Of a stretch of DNA of 55,767 nt, positions 1 to 9,020 are shown one piece after another. The first letter of the stretch is position 1, and each line of letters opens with the position of its first letter. The position numbers were made by a program, and so were the translations under genes. This stretch comes from an uncultured Lachnospiraceae bacterium (GTDB taxonomy: Bacteria; Bacillota; Clostridia; Lachnospirales; Lachnospiraceae): the NCBI GenBank assembly GCA_949740725.1, contig CATJIO010000114.1, positions 1 through 55,767 on the forward strand. Direction: 5' to 3'. The notes under the pieces are model-generated. The model saw nothing but the letters and a program-made list of their open reading frames with translations. It had not been told where the DNA came from and searched no databases.

Positions 1-117
1 AGACTTGAAGCCCTCCATGTTTAATCCGGAGTAGTGAACGAATACGTCGTTCCCCTGTTCGTCGGAAATAAATCCGTAGCCTTTTTGGTTGTTAAACCAT
101 TTTACTGTACCTTTCAT
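1..117 (-). CDS. Cold-shock protein (CspA family), partial
   Basis: The minus-strand frame begins [17 protein letters not shown] and continues with DVFVHYSGL. These are the RNP1 (KGYGFI) and RNP2 (VFVHYS) nucleic-acid-binding motifs of the five-stranded cold-shock domain. Such proteins are small cytoplasmic RNA chaperones of about 65-70 residues. Only the first 39 residues lie inside the window, so the C-terminus is missing. The start is supported by a TGGAGG ribosome site 7 bases upstream. A sigma-A promoter lies further upstream and leaves an untranslated leader of roughly 60 bases. Family identity is secure; the exact paralogue cannot be named. Confidence 0.95.
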   Translation of the reverse strand, partial: MKGTVKWFNNQKGYGFISDEQGNDVFVHYSGLNMEGFKS

Positions 118-184
118 TATGATACCTCCAAAAGATAAAAAAATATAATAGATATAGGACTGTGAACGCTTCACAGCTGTCCTA

Positions 185-213
185 AGGATACCATAGTTTT
201 CCTCTTAAGTCAA
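185..213 (-). promoter_or_regulatory. Sigma-A promoter of the cold-shock gene
   Basis: On the minus strand TTGACT (208-213) and TATCCT (185-190) are 17 bp apart, with a TG just before the -10 box. It points at the cold-shock gene. Confidence 0.7.
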
Positions 214-347
214 ACCATTTTGACGAATTATTTAGAAAAAAGTTTCCTTCCTTCGATTTGAGGAATATTAGGAAAAATATTTTAATTTTGACTGGATAAT
301 TGGAAATTTATTGGGAGAAAAAAAGACTGTATAGAGACATTTTCCTA

Positions 348-356
348 TGATATACT
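348..356 (+). promoter_or_regulatory. Extended -10 promoter for the DUF5662 gene
   Basis: TGATATACT is an extended -10 box (TGnTATACT) with no good -35 box. It lies about 40 bases before the proposed start at 396. The rest of 214-347 is A+T-rich spacer between divergent genes with no gene in it. Confidence 0.5.
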
Positions 357-395
357 TACAAACGATTAATGAGTGAGAATAAAGGGGATTTTGCG

Positions 396-947
396 ATGAA
401 AATCAGCAATATTGGGAAACATTTCCGTACCATTACCCAACACAAAATTTGGGTAATGAGAGAATGTTTTAAGTTGGGGCTTTACCGGCAGGGATTGCTC
501 CATGATCTGTCAAAATATAGTATTTCCGAGTTTTGGATGGGAGTAAAATTTTATCAGGGAAACCGAAGCCCCAATGCCGCGGAGCGGGAGCAGAAAGGGT
601 ATTCCGTTGCCTGGCTTCATCACAAGGGGAGAAATAAACATCACTTTGAATACTGGATTGATTTTTCCAATGATGGGGACAGGCGCCTGGTGGGAAATAA
701 AATGCCATTAAACTATGTGATCGAGATGGTATGCGATCGGATTGCCGCCTGTAAGGTGTACCGGGGAGAGGAGTACAACAGCGGGGCCCCTTGGGAATAT
801 TATGCGTTTACCCGCCCTTATGTTACCCCGGTCCTCCATCCCCAGACCCAGGCGCTTTTGGAAAAACTGCTTTTGATGCTTAAGGAGGAAGGGGAGGAGA
901 AAACCTTTTCCTATATCCGGAAGCTGTTAAAGAAGGGACGGTATTAA
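396..947 (+). CDS. DUF5662 family protein
   Basis: The protein is about 183 residues, soluble, with no signal peptide or membrane segment. Features of the DUF5662 family visible here are an N-terminal H-K-x-W-V segment, the HDLSKYS motif, and AWLHHKGRNKHHFEYW. These histidines and aspartate are arranged like an HD-type metal site, but no reaction is established for the family. The frame is open from 369, but that ATG has no ribosome site. The ATG at 396 has AAAGGGG about 8 bases upstream and gives the usual MKISNIGKHF start, so I prefer it. It stands alone between the cold-shock gene and a convergent exonuclease gene. Confidence 0.85.
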   Translation: MKISNIGKHFRTITQHKIWVMRECFKLGLYRQGLLHDLSKYSISEFWMGVKFYQGNRSPNAAEREQKGYSVAWLHHKGRNKHHFEYWIDFSNDGDRRLVGNKMPLNYVIEMVCDRIAACKVYRGEEYNSGAPWEYYAFTRPYVTPVLHPQTQALLEKLLLMLKEEGEEKTFSYIRKLLKKGRY

Positions 948-982
948 CGCTGCCATGAAGGGCGGGCCGTGGAATATACCGG

Positions 983-2083
983 TTAATGAGAGGGGGACTG
1001 GATGGGGAGGAGCTGGCGGAGGTAGGCAGAGGCAGCCTTTTCCTCCTGGAGCAGGGTAGGATCGTAAAGGGCGTAGGCCAGCTTTCCGCCAAAGCATTCC
1101 CGGAAAACCGGCTGGAAGACAGGGGTGATCTGAGGAAGAAAGCAGCCCTCCTTCCTGGTGTAACAGGTTTTGGCGGTAGCCTGCTTTCGTGCCTTGCCAG
1201 ATACATATTCACCGACGCTTTTATGGATTGCCATGTCCTCCCAGGGCAGATAGTAGTAGTCTTGATAATTGGGATAAAAGTATTTCAGTTCCCCCTGGTA
1301 CAGAGGTACTCGGAAAGAAAGCTGGGATCCCTCCCCAGAGAGAGCAGAGGAGGGCAGCGCTCCCTGAGCTTCAAAGGGAACCGGGAGGGAAGAGGAAAGC
1401 TGACAGGTCAGCGCTAACCAGGGCGGCTCTTGATCCGGAGAGTGAAGGGCCTGCTGGGCTAATGAGAGGGGCTGGCTTAGGAGGTCCGGGTAGCTGAGAA
1501 TGGGGAGAAGCTGGGGCATTCCCATCAGATCCTCTTCATTGTGGAGAATCAGCAGGCGGTACAGATCTGGATCCTGAGTTGAAAGGTAATCCTGATATAC
1601 GGTGATCAGCTCTCCACCGGAATATTGATCCTCCCTCAAAACGCCCAGGAAAAGCTCTATGGATTTCTGCTTTAAGGAGGTCAGTCCAAGGATTGTTTTC
1701 CAAGGACGGATTTTCCGGTAGAGATCAACGGTTTCTATCTGGGAAAAATCATAGGGAAGCCGGTAATGGCGGCAGCGCTTTTGCAGGAATGGCAGGTCAA
1801 AGGCATCGCCGTTGAAATGGATTAACCGGGAATAACCAGATAAAAAGGTAAAGAAGTGGGTTAACAGCTGGGCCTCAGAATCTGGGGTATCAGCAAACCA
1901 CTGGCTCAACGTCCATTGGCCTGGAGACGGATCATAGCCAATACAGCCGATTAGGTAGACCTGATTTTTCTCACCGGAAAAGCCGGTGGTCTCAATGTCG
2001 AAAAAAAGCAAAGTGTGTTTGGGGCCAAGCCGGTCAATGGGGTAGGCGGTTTGGAAGGGGATGGGGCGGCAAAGAAGTTTCAT
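983..2083 (-). CDS. Ribonuclease H-like (YprB-type) exonuclease domain protein
   Basis: The 366-residue protein carries an N-terminal DEDD-type 3'-5' exonuclease fold: LLFFDIETTGFSG is the DxE motif, IHFNGDAFDLPFL the second acidic motif, and ILHNEEDLMGM the third. This matches the 'RNase H-like / YprB' family found in Firmicutes. The C-terminal half (after about residue 200) is less conserved and has no motif I recognise. I chose the ATG at 2083 because AAAGGA lies 6 bases upstream; the upstream ATG at 2098 lies ahead of that ribosome site. It is transcribed divergently from ruvAB, a pairing compatible with a role in DNA repair, but the substrate is not known. Confidence 0.8.
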   Translation of the reverse strand: MKLLCRPIPFQTAYPIDRLGPKHTLLFFDIETTGFSGEKNQVYLIGCIGYDPSPGQWTLSQWFADTPDSEAQLLTHFFTFLSGYSRLIHFNGDAFDLPFLQKRCRHYRLPYDFSQIETVDLYRKIRPWKTILGLTSLKQKSIELFLGVLREDQYSGGELITVYQDYLSTQDPDLYRLLILHNEEDLMGMPQLLPILSYPDLLSQPLSLAQQALHSPDQEPPWLALTCQLSSSLPVPFEAQGALPSSALSGEGSQLSFRVPLYQGELKYFYPNYQDYYYLPWEDMAIHKSVGEYVSGKARKQATAKTCYTRKEGCFLPQITPVFQPVFRECFGGKLAYALYDPTLLQEEKAASAYLRQLLPIQSPSH

Positions 2084-2185
2084 AGGGCATCCTTTCATTA
2101 CTCAGTACAGTTTACCGACAGTATACACGGCGCCTTCAGGTTCGTCAACGTGGATTTTATCAGCGAATATTTGTTCGTATTGCCC

Positions 2186-2214
2186 TTGCGAAGGCATTGG
2201 GCGTATGTTATGAT
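2186..2214 (+). promoter_or_regulatory. Sigma-A promoter for ruvAB
   Basis: TTGCGA (2186-2191) and TATGAT (2209-2214) are separated by 17 bp, with TG one base before the -10 box. The ruvA start is 38 bases downstream. No LexA/SOS box was recognised. Confidence 0.65.
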
Positions 2215-2251
2215 GGATAAAAGCGAAAGTATGCTTAGAAAGGCGGTTTTT

Positions 2252-2878
2252 ATGATAGCATTTGTGCGGGGGCCTTTGATGGAGATAGAGGAAGACTCTG
2301 TTGTGGTGGAGACGGGCGGCATGGGGTTGGAGATCCGCGTGCCTCTTCCAGTGCTTGAGCAGCTTCCAGCTCTTGGGCAGGAGGTGAAGCTTTACACCTA
2401 CTTTCAGGTGAAGGAGGATGGAATGAGCCTTTTTGGTTTTCTGAGTCCTCAGGATAAGTCTATGTTTAAGCGGCTTATCGGGGTAAATGGCGTTGGGCCT
2501 AAGGGGGCTTTGGGGATTTTATCGGTACTTCGGCCGGATGATCTGCGGATGGCGGTGATTTCCGGAGATGCCAAGGCCATTGCCAGGGCGCCGGGGATTG
2601 GCGTGAAGACAGCCCAGAGAGTGATACTGGATTTGAAGGATAAAGTTTCCATGGACGAGGTGATGGAGGGCTTCCTTCCTTCTGCTGGCTCAGGAAAAGA
2701 GGAGGCGGCAGGGGCCTTAGGCCTTGCTGGAGCTGCCAGGGAGGCGGTGATGGCCTTAACCGCATTGGGGTATTCGAATCTGGAGGCTTCCAAGGCAGTG
2801 AAGAAGGCGGAGCTGACGGAAGGGATGACGACGGAAGAGGCGCTGAAGGCGGCCTTGAAGCATTTGTCTTTTTTATAG
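2252..2878 (+). CDS. ruvA: Holliday junction branch migration protein RuvA
   Basis: This 208-residue protein opens MIAFVRGPLMEIEED and has the layout of RuvA: an N-terminal OB fold (about 1-65, with VVVETGGMGLEI and LYTYFQVKEDGMSLFGF), tandem helix-hairpin-helix motifs (LIGVNGVGPKGALGIL and IARAPGIGVKTAQRVILDL) and a C-terminal UBA-like domain (ALTALGYSNLEASKAV) that contacts RuvB. RuvA tetramers bind four-way junctions and load RuvB. The open frame extends upstream to 2015, but homology and length (usual 190-205) place the start at 2252. ruvB follows 74 bases later, so the two are almost certainly co-transcribed. Confidence 0.97.
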   Translation: MIAFVRGPLMEIEEDSVVVETGGMGLEIRVPLPVLEQLPALGQEVKLYTYFQVKEDGMSLFGFLSPQDKSMFKRLIGVNGVGPKGALGILSVLRPDDLRMAVISGDAKAIARAPGIGVKTAQRVILDLKDKVSMDEVMEGFLPSAGSGKEEAAGALGLAGAAREAVMALTALGYSNLEASKAVKKAELTEGMTTEEALKAALKHLSFL

Positions 2879-2952
2879 AGGAAATGGGGACAGCCTTGTG
2901 AGTGGGCTGCAGGCATTGTCCAAGACTTAAATGATAAAGAGATGGGAACGAT

Positions 2953-3945
2953 ATGGAGAAGCGAGTGATTGCAACGGATGTGACGCCAGAGGAAAAGACC
3001 TTTGAGAGCAGCTTAAGGCCTCAGATGCTGAAGGATTACATCGGCCAGGAGAAGATTAAGACGAATTTAAAGATCTATATTGACGCGGCCAAGTCCAGGG
3101 GAGAATCCCTGGACCATGTGCTGTTTTACGGGCCTCCGGGCCTTGGAAAGACCACCCTGTCCGGAATTATTGCCAATGAGATGGGGGTAAATATGAAGGT
3201 GACCTCCGGCCCGGCCATAGAGAAGCCGGGGGAGATGGCTGCAATTTTGAATAATTTGAAGGAGGGCGATGTGCTCTTTGTGGACGAGATCCACCGGCTG
3301 AACCGGCAGGTGGAGGAGGTGCTTTACCCGGCGATGGAGGACTTTGCCATTGACATAATGCTGGGGAAGGATTCCAGCGCCCGCTCCATCCGCCTGGAGC
3401 TCCCTAAGTTTACCTTAGTAGGAGCGACGACTCGGGCAGGGTTGTTGACCGCGCCTTTGCGGGATCGATTTGGGGTGGTGCAGAAGCTGGAGTTTTACAC
3501 GCCCCAGGAGCTAGAGACCATCATTATCCGCTCTGCCGGTGTGCTAAAAGTGGAGATTGAGCGGGAGGGCGCATGGGAATTGGCGAAGCGCTCCAGGGGA
3601 ACGCCCCGCCTGGCTAACCGTTTGCTGCGGCGGGTCCGGGATTTTGCCCAGGTGAAGTATGATGGAGTGATCACCAAGGAGGTGGCGGATTTTTCCCTGA
3701 ATATTCTGGATGTGGATAAGCTGGGGCTGGATCAGAATGACCGGAATATCCTCCTGACCATCATCGAGAAGTTTTCCGGCGGTCCGGTGGGATTAGACAC
3801 ATTAGCTGCGGCCCTGGGGGAAGATGCCGGCACTTTGGAGGATGTATATGAGCCCTATCTCCTGATGAACGGATTAATCAACCGGACGCCCAGAGGGCGA
3901 GTGGCTACAGAGCATGCTTACCAGCATTTAGGAATCTCTGTCTAA
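2953..3945 (+). CDS. ruvB: Holliday junction branch migration ATPase RuvB
   Basis: The 330-residue protein has all RuvB hallmarks: an N-terminal [13 protein letters not shown] segment, Walker [10 protein letters not shown] (60-68), Walker [10 protein letters not shown], the sensor/arginine-finger region GATTRAG and a C-terminal winged helix ([17 protein letters not shown]). It is the hexameric AAA+ motor that moves Holliday junctions with RuvA during recombinational repair. Length and motifs are complete. It is the second gene of the ruvAB operon. No ruvC is seen, as is usual in Firmicutes, where RecU resolves junctions. Confidence 0.98.
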   Translation: MEKRVIATDVTPEEKTFESSLRPQMLKDYIGQEKIKTNLKIYIDAAKSRGESLDHVLFYGPPGLGKTTLSGIIANEMGVNMKVTSGPAIEKPGEMAAILNNLKEGDVLFVDEIHRLNRQVEEVLYPAMEDFAIDIMLGKDSSARSIRLELPKFTLVGATTRAGLLTAPLRDRFGVVQKLEFYTPQELETIIIRSAGVLKVEIEREGAWELAKRSRGTPRLANRLLRRVRDFAQVKYDGVITKEVADFSLNILDVDKLGLDQNDRNILLTIIEKFSGGPVGLDTLAAALGEDAGTLEDVYEPYLLMNGLINRTPRGRVATEHAYQHLGISV

Positions 3946-4035
3946 CTTAAGGCGCTAACCTGCGCGAAAAAGCAGAAATCCTCTTTAAGGCTTATGATAT
4001 GTAGAGACAAATATGCAAGAAAGTTTCGATTGTAA

Positions 4036-4065
4036 TTGTACATCTGGAAGAAAATATGGTATACT
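4036..4065 (+). promoter_or_regulatory. Sigma-A promoter for the zapA-like gene
   Basis: TTGTAC (4036-4041) and TATACT (4060-4065) are 18 bp apart, with an extended TGG before the -10 box. The following gene starts at 4125. The stretch 3946-4035 shows no gene. Confidence 0.6.
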
Positions 4066-4124
4066 TTTTCTGTGTAATGGTGTGAACCCCAGTGAAATAA
4101 CTCCGGAATAGGGAGATGAGATAG

Positions 4125-5249
4125 ATGAATGTGAAGAAAAACAACGCAGAAGTGTTGATAAATGGAAAGGTATATACCTTAGTTGGATCAGAGGATTCCA
4201 GCTATTTTCAGAAGGTGGCGGCCTATATTAACCATAAGTTGGGAGAGCTTCGTGGCCATCCCGGGTTCTCGAAGCAGAAGGAGGACTACCAGCAGATGAT
4301 GCTGGAGATTAATATGGCCGATGATTATTTTAAGGCTCAGGAGAGCCTGGAGCTTTTGAGAAGGCAGAAGGAGGAGACGGAGCGGGATATTTACAGTATT
4401 AAGCATGAGCTGATTAATACCCAGATTAAGCTGGAGGAGACCCAGAGCCGGATCCAGGAGCTGGAAGGGGCAGTGGAGGAAGCCAAGAAAAGCGGGGAAG
4501 CGGCGGTGAAGGAGAATGCAGAGGCTGCCGCGGATGAGACGGCCAGACTGAATGGGGAGCTTGCGGCGCTGAAGGAGAGCTATGCCCAGGAAACGGCTGC
4601 CAGAAAGGAGGCCGAGCGAAGGGCAGAGGAGTCGGCGAAGTCAGCAGAGTCGGCACGGCAGGCTAAGGCCGAGTTAAAGGAGGAGCTTCGGGATGTTAAG
4701 CTTCGGTTTACTGCAGAGATAGCAGCCAGGGAAAAGGCTGAGCGGAATACACGCTATGCCGCGGAAGCGGTGGAGACGGCGGCCAGGGAGATCGCGCAGC
4801 TGGACAATGAGATCGAGGAGCTGAAAGCTAGATATGCAGCCAGAGAAGCTGTGGCGGTGGAAGGCGTTCCAGCTTTGCCTTCTGGCAGCGAGCCAGTGGC
4901 AGTGGAAGTAGTTCCAGCCCTGCTTTCAGATGGCGAACCGGCGACGGCAGAATCTGTGCCGGTGTTGTTTCCCAATGGGGAGGAGCCAACTCAGCAGGAA
5001 GGCCTTGCGGATTCCACTGAGGGAGAGGCGCTGGTGGAGGCTGCGGCGGCAATGGCCCCAGAGATGGAGATAGAGGAACTGCCGACAGAAGCTGAGGAGA
5101 TGGAAGCCCTGGATTTGACTGAGGAAAGGCGCCGTGAGAGGGAAGAGCAGGAGAAGATCCGGGCTATCCAGGCGGCCAGAATCGCCACAGAGCAGCTGCT
5201 GAAAAACCAGAGCTTCCCGGGGAAGAATCATCACGGAAAGAAGCGATAA
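4125..5249 (+). CDS. zapA: ZapA-like cell division protein with a long coiled-coil extension
   Basis: Residues 1-100 match ZapA, the small FtsZ-binding protein that bundles FtsZ filaments: VLINGKVYTLVG, SSYFQKVAAYINHKL, and an MLEINMADDYFKAQE helix. Ordinary ZapA proteins are about 90-130 residues; this one has 374. After the ZapA domain there is a long, Glu/Ala/Lys-rich coiled coil (about 75-240), then three imperfect 15-16 residue repeats (from V243; DNA about 4851-4988) of the type VAVE-VPAL--GEP, then an acidic stretch and a basic C-terminus (GKNHHGKKR). A GGGAGATGAG ribosome site supports the start. The domain call is secure; the function of the extension is unknown. Confidence 0.85.
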   Translation: MNVKKNNAEVLINGKVYTLVGSEDSSYFQKVAAYINHKLGELRGHPGFSKQKEDYQQMMLEINMADDYFKAQESLELLRRQKEETERDIYSIKHELINTQIKLEETQSRIQELEGAVEEAKKSGEAAVKENAEAAADETARLNGELAALKESYAQETAARKEAERRAEESAKSAESARQAKAELKEELRDVKLRFTAEIAAREKAERNTRYAAEAVETAAREIAQLDNEIEELKARYAAREAVAVEGVPALPSGSEPVAVEVVPALLSDGEPATAESVPVLFPNGEEPTQQEGLADSTEGEALVEAAAAMAPEMEIEELPTEAEEMEALDLTEERRREREEQEKIRAIQAARIATEQLLKNQSFPGKNHHGKKR

Positions 5250-5285
5250 GATTAAGAAGTGCCAGCTTTTGAACGAGTAACAGGG

Positions 5286-5308
5286 GGGTGTCCCACATTG
5301 GGACATCC
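5286..5308 (+). terminator. Hairpin after the zapA-like gene
   Basis: GGGTGTCCCA and TGGGACATCC form a 10-bp stem (one G-U pair) around a 3-base loop. No T-run follows, so it is a weak terminator or an mRNA end hairpin. Confidence 0.4.
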
Positions 5309-5372
5309 TCTCGCTGGTTCATAAGGGGAAAAGTGGAAAGGGAAGGCAAAAAAGATATACTTGGACAGAGAG

Positions 5373-7589
5373 ATGATGAGAAAGAAGGATGTGGAGGTGC
5401 TGGCCCCGGCTGGTTCCTATGAGAGTATGAAAGCGGCATTTGCCGCCGGGGCGGACGCGGTGTATATCGGCGGCAGCCGGTTTGGAGCCAGGGCCTATGC
5501 GGATAACCTGGATGAAGAGATGCTGTGCAGGGCGATTGACTATGCCCATCTTCACAGGAGGCGGCTCTACATGACGGTGAATACCTTATTAAAGGAGCGG
5601 GAGATGGGGGAACTTATCCCCTATCTTGCCCCCTATGATGAGCGGGGACTGGACGGGGTAATCGTTCAGGATTTAGGTGTGTTGGCAAAGATTCGCAGCA
5701 GTTTTCCGGATTTGCCTGTCCATGCCAGCACTCAGATGACCATAACCGGCGTGTACGGCGCCCGAAAGCTAAAGGAGCTGGGGGCCAGCCGAATAGTAAC
5801 CGCCAGAGAGCTTTCCCTGGAGGAGATCCGGGAAATTCGCAGGCAGGTAGATATTGAGATCGAATGTTTCGTCCATGGGGCTCTGTGCTACTGCTACTCC
5901 GGCCAATGCCTCATGAGCAGTATGATTGGAGGGAGGAGCGGGAATCGGGGACGGTGCGCCCAGCCCTGTCGTCTTCCCTATGAGGTGCGGGAGAATGGAA
6001 GGAGGCTGGATCAGGCTGGGGACGGATTTGTTTTAAACCTGAAGGATTTATGCACCCTGGATTGGATTCCGGATCTTTTGGAGGCGGGGATTGATTCTCT
6101 GAAGATCGAGGGGCGGATGAAGAGCCCCAGATATACTGCCGGAGTAGTGAGCATGTACCGAAAATATGTGGATCAGTACCTGGAGCGGGGCAGGGCCGGA
6201 TACCGGGTGAAGGAGGAGGACAAGAGGCTGCTGCTGGATCTCTTTGACCGGGGTGGTTTTACCCAAGGATATTATGGGAACCATAATGGAAGAGATATGG
6301 TGGCGTTGAAGGAGAAGCCTTCCTTCCGCCAGGGAAATCCGGAGTATTTCCAACAGCTGGATGAAAGATATGTGAACCATGTGGAGAAGGAGCTGGTCTG
6401 GGGACAAGCTGTCTTAAAGCCTGGGGAAGCGGCCAGCTTCACCCTGGGGATAGGCTCTGCCGCGGTTACGGTGAAGGGCCAGGAGGTCCAGCAGGCAGTG
6501 AATCAGCCTATGGAAGAGGAGCGGGTAAAGCGGCAGCTGCAAAAGACGGGGAATACCCCCTTTGTCTTTGAATCCCTAGAGCTGGAAATGGGAGCGGGGA
6601 GCTTCCTGCCGGTACAGGCGTTAAATGAGCTTCGGAGAAAGGGGCTGGAGGAGCTGGAGAAGGCGATCCTCTCCCAATACCTTCGGGGCAAAAAGGCGGA
6701 GATACTGGAAGGAAAGGAATCCCTGAATGGAGAGAGGGAAAGGCGCGGAGAATGGGAAGGGAAAGAGCAGGGCCGGCCTTTATTGATTGTTTCTCTGGAG
6801 GAGCCAGCACAGCTTCCCCCTGCCTTAGAGCATCCGGATGTGGATGAAATCTATCTTGACGCGGACGGATTTCTTCCTTCCTGCTGGCAGGATACAGTAT
6901 CTGCCTGCCACAGGGCAGGGAAAAACTGCCGTTTGCTGATGCCTCACATCTTTCGAATGGAGGAAGATAAATATTTTCGAAAAAATTGGGCAATGCTGAG
7001 GGCAGCCGGCTTTGACGGGCTGGTGGTGCGGAGCCTGGAAGAATGCCAATGGCTGCGGGAGATGGAAGGGGAGGCAGTCTCAATGGTATTTGATGCCTCG
7101 CTCTACGCCTGGAATCGTCTGGCTGACGAAGTCCTCCATAAGTTGGGCGCTTTGCGGATTACCATGCCGATGGAATTAAACAGCCGGGAGCTGAAGGAAA
7201 AAGGCTGTGCCGGACAGGAGATCCTGGTCTACGGGGCAGTCCCGATGATGGTCTCTGCCCAGTGCCTGACAAAGACAGTAAAGGGCTGTGAGAAGCGAAA
7301 GGGATGTCTGACCCTGAAGGATCGGACCGGGAAGGAGATGCCAGTGAAGAATCACTGTACCTTCTGCTATAATACCATCTACAATGCCAGCCCTACCTCG
7401 CTGTTAGGACAGGAGAAGCTGGTGTTGGGGCTTTCCCCCTCAGCTCTTCGCCTGGCATTTACCACAGAATCACCGAGGGAAGTGTCCTGGCGCATTGGGG
7501 CCTTTGCAGGTAGTTTTATTCACGGGCGGCCGGCCTCCAGCTTTTCGGGGGAGTTTACCAGAGGGCATATCAAGCGGGGGGTTCAGTGA
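5373..7589 (+). CDS. U32 family peptidase / tRNA or rRNA hydroxylation-type protein
   Basis: The N-terminal half is a U32-family TIM barrel: VEVLAPAGSYESMKAA at the start, and the family signature ECFVHGALCYCYSGQCLMS around residue 170, followed by GNRGRCAQPCRLPY. Conserved cysteines here and in the C-terminal half (HCTFCYNTIYN) suggest a metal or iron-sulfur site. Several U32 relatives work in tRNA or 23S rRNA hydroxylation; the original collagenase label is doubtful. At about 738 residues it is the long form, with a C-terminal half repeating the fold. The frame opens at a TTG at 5361; tandem ATGs at 5373 and 5376 are better starts, although the ribosome site is weak. It lies between division genes on the same strand. 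Confidence 0.85.
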   Translation: MMRKKDVEVLAPAGSYESMKAAFAAGADAVYIGGSRFGARAYADNLDEEMLCRAIDYAHLHRRRLYMTVNTLLKEREMGELIPYLAPYDERGLDGVIVQDLGVLAKIRSSFPDLPVHASTQMTITGVYGARKLKELGASRIVTARELSLEEIREIRRQVDIEIECFVHGALCYCYSGQCLMSSMIGGRSGNRGRCAQPCRLPYEVRENGRRLDQAGDGFVLNLKDLCTLDWIPDLLEAGIDSLKIEGRMKSPRYTAGVVSMYRKYVDQYLERGRAGYRVKEEDKRLLLDLFDRGGFTQGYYGNHNGRDMVALKEKPSFRQGNPEYFQQLDERYVNHVEKELVWGQAVLKPGEAASFTLGIGSAAVTVKGQEVQQAVNQPMEEERVKRQLQKTGNTPFVFESLELEMGAGSFLPVQALNELRRKGLEELEKAILSQYLRGKKAEILEGKESLNGERERRGEWEGKEQGRPLLIVSLEEPAQLPPALEHPDVDEIYLDADGFLPSCWQDTVSACHRAGKNCRLLMPHIFRMEEDKYFRKNWAMLRAAGFDGLVVRSLEECQWLREMEGEAVSMVFDASLYAWNRLADEVLHKLGALRITMPMELNSRELKEKGCAGQEILVYGAVPMMVSAQCLTKTVKGCEKRKGCLTLKDRTGKEMPVKNHCTFCYNTIYNASPTSLLGQEKLVLGLSPSALRLAFTTESPREVSWRIGAFAGSFIHGRPASSFSGEFTRGHIKRGVQ

Positions 7590-7602
7590 CCCGTGATTCT
7601 CA

Positions 7603-7697
7603 TGGGCAGCAAGACGGGTAAAATGACTAAACTATATGTATATTTGCTGCCCAAAAGGGCGGGCTGACCGAGACCAAAGGAGAAGGGAGGCGGGAAT
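7603..7697 (+). promoter_or_regulatory. Leader of the ftsW-pbp operon: long-loop hairpin and Shine-Dalgarno
   Basis: TGGGCAGCAA (7603-7612) and TTGCTGCCCA (7644-7653) form a 10-bp stem around a 31-base loop. A strong GGGAGG ribosome site at 7685-7690 follows. It sits 7 bases before an ACG codon at 7698, but 43 bases before the first ATG at 7734. Confidence 0.4.
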
Positions 7698-7733
7698 ACG
7701 GTCCATCTGATTACTGAGATTTCCAAGTATCTA

Positions 7734-9020
7734 ATGATACTGCTGATTGCGTGCTATACCTTTTTTAATTTCCGTTTTTTCGCTTACCCGGATATGGAAA
7801 GAAAACAGCTTATGTGCGCCAGACAGAACCAGGCAATGTTTTTGATCCATCTGCTGGCCTACCTGATTATTTATTTAAAGACAGAGGATCCGCGTGTGCT
7901 TCTCTTTTACGGGGCGCAGGTGATTTTCTTTTTGGCCTATATTTATCTCTATCGCCTGTTTTACCGCAACGTATCCCGGCTTTTGGTAAATAACGCATGC
8001 CTTTTGATGTGCGTTGGGCTAATCATCCTGACCAGGATTTCCTTTGACCGGGCGGTACGGCAATTTGTGGTTTTGGCGGCCGCCGCGGTGCTTACCTGGC
8101 TGATCCCCTTTATCATTGACCATGTGTGGCAGCTGAGCCGGATTGGCTGGTTTTACGGGGCGGTGGGGTTGGCGCTTTTAGCCTTGGTGTGGATCCTGGG
8201 AACTACTACCTTTGGAGCCCAGTTGTCTCTGGAGATCAAAGGGGTTTCCTTCCAGCCGTCGGAGTTTGTGAAGATTACCTTTGTGTTTTTTGTAGCCGCT
8301 ATGTTTTACCGGTCCACCGATTTTCGGACGGTGGCGGCAACCACTGCTGTAGCGGCGTTCCATGTGCTGATCCTGGTAGCCTCAAAGGATTTAGGCGGTG
8401 GATTATTATTTTTTATCACCTACCTGTTTATGCTGTTTATCGCCACTTCCAAGTGGATGTATCTGGGAGGTGGGATCCTTGCGGGAGGTGGGGCGGCATT
8501 TCTGGCCTATCAGATCTTTCCCCATGTGCAGACCCGGGTAACGGCATGGGCAGATCCCTGGGCGGATATTGATAACCGGGGATATCAGATCACCCAGTCC
8601 CTTTTCGCCATCGGCACTGGAGGATGGTTTGGCTTAGGGTTGTACCAAGGGATGCCCTACAAGATACCTGTGGTGGAGAAGGACTTTATTTTCGCGGCCA
8701 TCTCAGAGGAGCTGGGCGGGATTTTTGCCCTGTGCATCCTGTTGATCTGCATTGGGTGCTTTCTCCAGTTTATGATGATTGCAGGCAGTATGCAGGCCGT
8801 GTTTTTCAAGCTAATTGCTTTTGGGCTGGGGGTGGTTTACATTACCCAGGTATTTCTCACCGTAGGCGGGGTGACTAAGTTTATCCCATCTACCGGCGTT
8901 ACCCTCCCCTTTGTCAGCTATGGGGGAAGTTCGATCTTAAGCACGTTTATCCTGTTTAATATTATTCAGGGTTTGTATATTTTAAAGAGGAACGAGGAGG
9001 AGGACGATGAAGAGGGCTAA
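7734..9020 (+). CDS. FtsW/RodA/SpoVE-family peptidoglycan glycosyltransferase
   Basis: This polytopic SEDS protein has about ten membrane segments. Recognisable motifs are SLEIKGVSFQPSEFVKI, KDLGGGLLFFITYLFM, the ADPWADIDNRGYQITQSLFAIGTGG segment (ADPW--I---GYQ--QSL-AI-GGG type), ISEELGG and TPFVSYGGSS-like LPFVSYGGSSIL. SEDS proteins polymerise lipid II with a partner class B PBP, and the next gene, overlapping by 14 bases, encodes one. Coordinates use the first ATG. In-frame sequence upstream reads VHLITEISKYL, typical of the N-terminus, and follows a good ribosome site, so translation may really begin at ACG 7698. Whether it serves division or elongation cannot be decided here. Confidence 0.93.
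   Translation: MILLIACYTFFNFRFFAYPDMERKQLMCARQNQAMFLIHLLAYLIIYLKTEDPRVLLFYGAQVIFFLAYIYLYRLFYRNVSRLLVNNACLLMCVGLIILTRISFDRAVRQFVVLAAAAVLTWLIPFIIDHVWQLSRIGWFYGAVGLALLALVWILGTTTFGAQLSLEIKGVSFQPSEFVKITFVFFVAAMFYRSTDFRTVAATTAVAAFHVLILVASKDLGGGLLFFITYLFMLFIATSKWMYLGGGILAGGGAAFLAYQIFPHVQTRVTAWADPWADIDNRGYQITQSLFAIGTGGWFGLGLYQGMPYKIPVVEKDFIFAAISEELGGIFALCILLICIGCFLQFMMIAGSMQAVFFKLIAFGLGVVYITQVFLTVGGVTKFIPSTGVTLPFVSYGGSSILSTFILFNIIQGLYILKRNEEEDDEEG

Noticed and set aside
2015-2251. Upstream extension of ruvA
   Set aside because: It covers the ruvA promoter and the divergent gene's start; RuvA homologues begin at MIAF.
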